Both the position numbers and the translations under genes were made by a program. Positions 63,904-64,000 of a stretch of 64,000 bases of DNA are shown here, one piece after another; the first letter of the stretch is position 1; every line of letters begins with the position of its first letter. The stretch is taken from NCBI RefSeq assembly GCF_040719265.1, contig NZ_JBFDAH010000016.1:44901-108900 (forward strand), read 5' to 3'. The notes beneath the pieces were generated by a model. The model saw nothing but the letters and a program-made list of their open reading frames with translations. It was not told the DNA's origin and searched no databases. This stretch comes from Aliikangiella maris. Its GTDB lineage: Bacteria > Pseudomonadota > Gammaproteobacteria > Enterobacterales > Kangiellaceae.

Positions 63904-64000
63904 ATGATAGAAATTAAGATAACACCCTCAAACTTGGTGCCCAAAAAATTATTATTAGAGGCAGATCCATCTATTGATCATATTAATCAATATTTAGCAG
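63904..64000 (+). CDS. Probable GNAT acetyltransferase, N-terminal fragment
   Basis: A frame opens at ATG 63904, nine bases after the attC-like site, and runs off the window. The 32 residues visible include PSNLVPKKLLLEADPSIDHI, which resembles the start of a GNAT group with an LLLEADPS motif. Too short to be certain. Confidence 0.4.
   Translation, partial: MIEIKITPSNLVPKKLLLEADPSIDHINQYLA

Noticed and set aside
61579..64000. Prophage or insertion sequence
   Set aside because: No transposase, integrase or phage structural gene and no terminal inverted repeats; palindromes after each gene fit a cassette array better.

Overview
The window looks like the chromosome of a moderately AT-rich, probably marine gammaproteobacterium. 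The evidence is the gene set and its order: divergent maoP/hdfR, fur beside bamE, rsd, dsbB, tex, hldE, an ompR-type regulator and a CsrB-like RNA. A lineage near Kangiellaceae/Oceanospirillales is a guess from overall flavour, not something I could test. I found no tRNA, rRNA, insertion sequence, CRISPR array or prophage.

Region 1 (1-8140) is metabolic. A minus-strand pair (CaiB-type CoA-transferase, then an SMP-30-type lactonase cut by the window edge) faces a plus-strand class III aminotransferase and a BKACE-type beta-keto acid cleavage enzyme. Together they suggest catabolism of an amino or beta-amino acid. An MMPL/RND-type exporter and a DUF924 protein follow. Region 2 (8361-11699) has maoP and hdfR, an EEP-family phosphodiesterase and a GNAT acetyltransferase.

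Region 3 (11854-19237, minus strand) is a complete histidine operon in the order hisG, hisC-HAD fusion, hisB, hisH, hisF, hisA-hisI-hisE fusion, hisD. A 31-residue leader peptide with six consecutive His codons and a GC-rich attenuator terminator precede it. Two fusions pack the whole pathway, including a candidate histidinol-phosphatase, into seven genes.

Region 4 (19524-44696) is mostly core genome: a DUF748 AsmA-like protein, hldE, an HD-GYP protein, a CsrB/RsmZ-like sRNA at about 25758-25907 with ten GGA motifs, a PII-like gene with two DUF1538 membrane genes, ompR without envZ, tex, dsbB, a PAS histidine kinase, rsd, fur/bamE, an ECF sigma/anti-sigma pair, a WD40 lipoprotein, an FKBP lipoprotein and an SGNH hydrolase.

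Region 5 (45345-61043) is a biosynthetic cluster. A 2281-aa A-PCP-KS-AT-ACP-aminotransferase protein and a 2223-aa C-A-PCP-C-A-PCP protein have overlapping stop and start codons. Specificity codes read by hand suggest proline, malonate extension with beta-transamination, then glycine and glycine. Neither protein has a thioesterase. Two alpha/beta hydrolases of exosortase-associated type, with Arg and Cys at the nucleophile elbow, follow and may act in release or editing. dgkA comes next.

Region 6 (61044-64000) looks like part of an integron-type cassette array: short genes each followed by an imperfect palindrome resembling attC. It carries a Tse2-like toxin with an overlapping Tsi2-sized partner, a PH-domain protein, a signal-peptide-bearing RraB-like protein and the start of a probable GNAT gene. 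A 195-bp direct repeat precedes two of these units. No integrase is in view; the array appears to continue to the right.
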